From assembly GCA_021799405.1 (NCBI GenBank), contig JAJZAL010000219.1, forward strand, positions 1-7,986: 7,986 nt of DNA, given 5' to 3'. The notes under the pieces were generated by a model. The model worked only from the letters and a program-made list of their open reading frames with translations. It had not been told where the DNA came from and did no database searches. How positions within the stretch are numbered: position 1 is the stretch's first letter; each line of letters starts with the position of its first letter. Source of the stretch: Acidobacteriota bacterium. GTDB taxonomy: Bacteria; Acidobacteriota; Terriglobia; Terriglobales; Acidobacteriaceae. Shown piece after piece: positions 6,395 to 7,986 of the stretch. A program made the position numbers and the translations under genes.

Positions 6395-7651
6395 TTATTG
6401 CCTGAGATGCCTTCCCTGAGGCGAATAGTCGATACCGAAGCCGGCGACTTGCAGCAGCTGGTTCAGCACGTTGACCGGAACTGCGGCCGCAGAGCTCGAG
6501 GACTGCACGATAACCTGGTAATTCGCAAAAGCGCTGAAATGTCGGCCCAGATGCCGAGTCGCTTGCACGCCTGCAAACTCGGCATTGAATACCCCAGAGT
6601 ACCCGAGCAACCCTCCGTTCCCGAGTGAGGCAGTGCGCATGTACGATGCATCGGCTCCGACCGTCAGATCTCTCCCGAACTCCCGAGAGAAATTCACCCC
6701 AACCCTATCAAGCTTGGCGCCGAGAAAATAACCGGCGCCACCAATGATTCCGTGGAAATAGACAAGGCTGGCCGAGTCTAACTGGTACTGATAATTCACG
6801 GCCACATTCGCTACAACCCCCAGGGAAGAGGGCACCGTGGCACTCTGAGAACTGCTGAGCCACTGCGGCCCCGCCGAGATGTTTGTAGTGATCTTCCGGT
6901 TCCACGCGCGTTGAAAGCCCAAGGTGCCGGAGGTGGTCGTCATGGAGAAGTTGTAATCCGGGAAGCTGAACTGGGAGAACAGGTAGTTGCCCATGAGCGA
7001 ATTTCGCGCGTTGAGTCGCCATGTAAGTCCCGCATTCGCCGCTGTGGTATTCGTATTGATTCCGTTACCGTCGGGATAACGGAAGAAGTAGTAGCTGGCG
7101 CCAGTGCTAAAGGTCGTCGCGCGGCTGACATTACGTTCGAGTTCACCTAGCGTATTGTTGTCGACAACGTGGGTACTCACTGTCAGGATCGACTGGCCGG
7201 ACGGGGGTGCAGGATTAGGCACGCCGATCGGTTCTCCTATGCCTGGAATCCCCGTGAAACCCGTGGTCGGCGCCTCCGGCAGATAGCTTATGTTATCGCT
7301 GGCTACAACGTTCCATTTGCGGCCGACAATGCTTTGCGATAAGAACAGATGCTGAAATAGTCCGGAATCATACGATGGGCCGGCGATGGTCCAGATATAG
7401 CCGCCGCCGTACGTCAGGCTGAACGGAAAGCGATTTTTGCCGTTCGCATAGTCCGCCGATGCGGAAGCGGTGCTCATTTGCCAGTCGCCCAGACCGGAGC
7501 CGAACGCAGCGATCTGCGAATAGCGAAAACTATAGTGCAGGTTGCCGCTGACCGACAGACCTTGGATTTTCGCCGCCGGCACGGCCTGCGCAACCGCCAT
7601 CGTCGCGCGAAGAGCAAAAAATAATACCACGAGTTTGAGTGTCTTTTTCAC
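6395..7651 (-). CDS. Outer-membrane beta-barrel protein of the EPS cluster
   Basis: A 418-residue protein with a clear Sec signal peptide: KK at 2-3, a hydrophobic core at about 6-20, and probable cleavage after AVAQA (residue 23). The mature part alternates polar and hydrophobic residues in many 10-15-residue stretches with aromatic ends and Gly/Asn/Ser-rich turns. By eye there are about 16-18 candidate strands, which points to a mid-sized outer-membrane barrel. A Gly/Pro-rich stretch (131-152) lies in a long loop of about 40 residues. No catalytic motif is visible. Barrels at this position occur in exosortase-linked EPS operons (the TIGR03016-like role), and porin-like barrels partner short OPX proteins in Myxococcus. 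I infer an export-pore role, but a structural one is possible. Translation starts at GTG (7651), since the next in-frame ATG (residue 18) would destroy the signal peptide. An AAGG at 7662-7665, overlapping the upstream stop, is a modest ribosome binding site. Confidence 0.88.
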   Translation of the reverse strand: MKKTLKLVVLFFALRATMAVAQAVPAAKIQGLSVSGNLHYSFRYSQIAAFGSGLGDWQMSTASASADYANGKNRFPFSLTYGGGYIWTIAGPSYDSGLFQHLFLSQSIVGRKWNVVASDNISYLPEAPTTGFTGIPGIGEPIGVPNPAPPSGQSILTVSTHVVDNNTLGELERNVSRATTFSTGASYYFFRYPDGNGINTNTTAANAGLTWRLNARNSLMGNYLFSQFSFPDYNFSMTTTSGTLGFQRAWNRKITTNISAGPQWLSSSQSATVPSSLGVVANVAVNYQYQLDSASLVYFHGIIGGAGYFLGAKLDRVGVNFSREFGRDLTVGADASYMRTASLGNGGLLGYSGVFNAEFAGVQATRHLGRHFSAFANYQVIVQSSSSAAAVPVNVLNQLLQVAGFGIDYSPQGRHLRQ

Positions 7652-7661
7652 TGGTTGTGCG

Positions 7662-7665
7662 CCTT
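7662..7665 (-). promoter_or_regulatory. Modest ribosome binding site (AAGG) of the barrel gene
   Basis: Minus-strand AAGG overlaps the TAA stop of the export gene and sits 10 nt before the GTG start at 7651. It is a weak match, but nothing better lies in the 12-bp gap, so translation of the barrel may depend partly on ribosomes finishing the export gene. Confidence 0.45.
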
Positions 7666-7986
7666 AAGGAACAATAATCGTATCGCCGGGTTGCAGCACA
7701 AGATTGGAGGCGGGGTCGCCTTTCAATGCCTGCTTATAGCGCACACGGATTTTCTGGTGCTTTCCATCCTCGCTGCGCAGGATGTACATTTTCTTTGAAT
7801 TGGCAAAATCCGTAAGCCCGCCTGCACTGGCAATGGCTTCCAGCAAGGTCATGCCGGCGGTCATTTGGACTGGGCCCTTCTTCCCCACTTCGCCGAGAAG
7901 ATAGATCACCTTGCTGTTGATCTGGGTCACCACGACAGATACCTCCGGATCCTGCATGTATTTCTTGAGTTTTGTCTCGATTCGAT
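7664..7986 (-). CDS. Polysaccharide export (OPX/Wza-type) periplasmic protein, C-terminal part only
   Basis: The frame is open to the right edge and ends at TAA (7664-7666), leaving 106 C-terminal residues. The visible part starts RIETKLKKYMQDPEVSVVV, the end of the Poly_export domain, whose family consensus is a lysine-rich helix and then DPxVxV. It continues with an SLBB-type beta-grasp domain: VIYLLGEVGKKGPVQM (about residues 28-43), MTLLEAIASAGGLTDFA (about 47-63), then LQPGDTIIVP at the very end. OPX proteins form periplasmic/outer-membrane rings that carry EPS from the co-polymerase across the envelope. This one stops directly after the GDTIIVP strand and lacks the Wza C-terminal amphipathic helix that crosses the outer membrane. 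The barrel gene begins 12 bp later. The internal ATG at 7957 is not a start; the protein clearly continues upstream, where a signal peptide would be expected. Confidence 0.93.
   Translation of the reverse strand, partial: RIETKLKKYMQDPEVSVVVTQINSKVIYLLGEVGKKGPVQMTAGMTLLEAIASAGGLTDFANSKKMYILRSEDGKHQKIRVRYKQALKGDPASNLVLQPGDTIIVP

Noticed and set aside
7957..7957. ATG at 7957 as the start of a small 97-residue export-like protein
   Set aside because: The frame stays open to the right edge, and the residues before the Met (RIETKLKKY) continue the Poly_export domain. The gene is cut by the window, not short.
1..7986. Search for RNA genes, CRISPR arrays, insertion sequences, attachment sites and an exosortase gene
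   Set aside because: The window is almost wholly filled by the eight coding regions. I found no repeat-spacer pattern, terminal inverted repeats, transposase or tRNA-like cloverleaf, and no multi-helix exosortase-like frame.

Overview
The window is a compact, single-strand block of an exopolysaccharide (EPS) biosynthesis and export operon. All eight genes lie on the minus strand, so transcription runs from the right edge to the left edge. The outer-membrane barrel, the periplasmic export protein and the composition of the block indicate a diderm (Gram-negative-type) bacterium. The gene set resembles the exosortase (XrtA/EpsH)-associated EPS clusters of Acidobacteriota and Proteobacteria. Moderately high GC and the style of the glycosyltransferases make an acidobacterium my best guess, but no taxonomic marker is present and this is inference.

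Layout in transcription order: (1) the C-terminal 106 residues of a periplasmic polysaccharide export (OPX/Wza-type) protein, cut by the right edge (7664-7986); (2) a 418-residue outer-membrane beta-barrel with a signal peptide (6395-7651); (3) a Wzz/GNVR polysaccharide co-polymerase without a kinase domain (4788-6377); (4) an ExeA-like AAA+ ATPase of the type found in exosortase-linked EPS clusters (3853-4785); (5) a CpsD-like tyrosine autokinase with an N-terminal MSRIFEAL motif and a C-terminal tyrosine cluster (2942-3856); (6) a polyprenyl-phosphate sugar-1-phosphate transferase (1572-2945); (7) a membrane-anchored family 2 glycosyltransferase (370-1575); (8) the N-terminal 124 residues of an unassigned protein, possibly a NodZ/O-fucosyltransferase-like glycosyltransferase, cut by the left edge (1-373).

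The coding is almost continuous. The first three gaps are 12, 17 and 2 bp, and the last four junctions are 4-base ATGA or GTGA stop/start overlaps. I see no internal promoter, terminator, RNA gene, mobile element or CRISPR array; the operon promoter must lie beyond the right edge.

Proposed working model (family knowledge plus inference): the sugar transferase loads the first sugar on the lipid carrier, and the glycosyltransferase and the left-edge protein extend or decorate it. The co-polymerase and its separate tyrosine kinase control chain length and export, and the OPX protein hands the chain to the outer membrane. The OPX protein ends directly after its SLBB-type domain without a Wza-like C-terminal membrane helix, and the very next gene encodes a barrel. 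The pair is therefore a good candidate for a composite OPX/beta-barrel export translocon. Polymerase, flippase and exosortase are not in the window. The other notable point is a 72-bp tandem duplication inside the co-polymerase gene.
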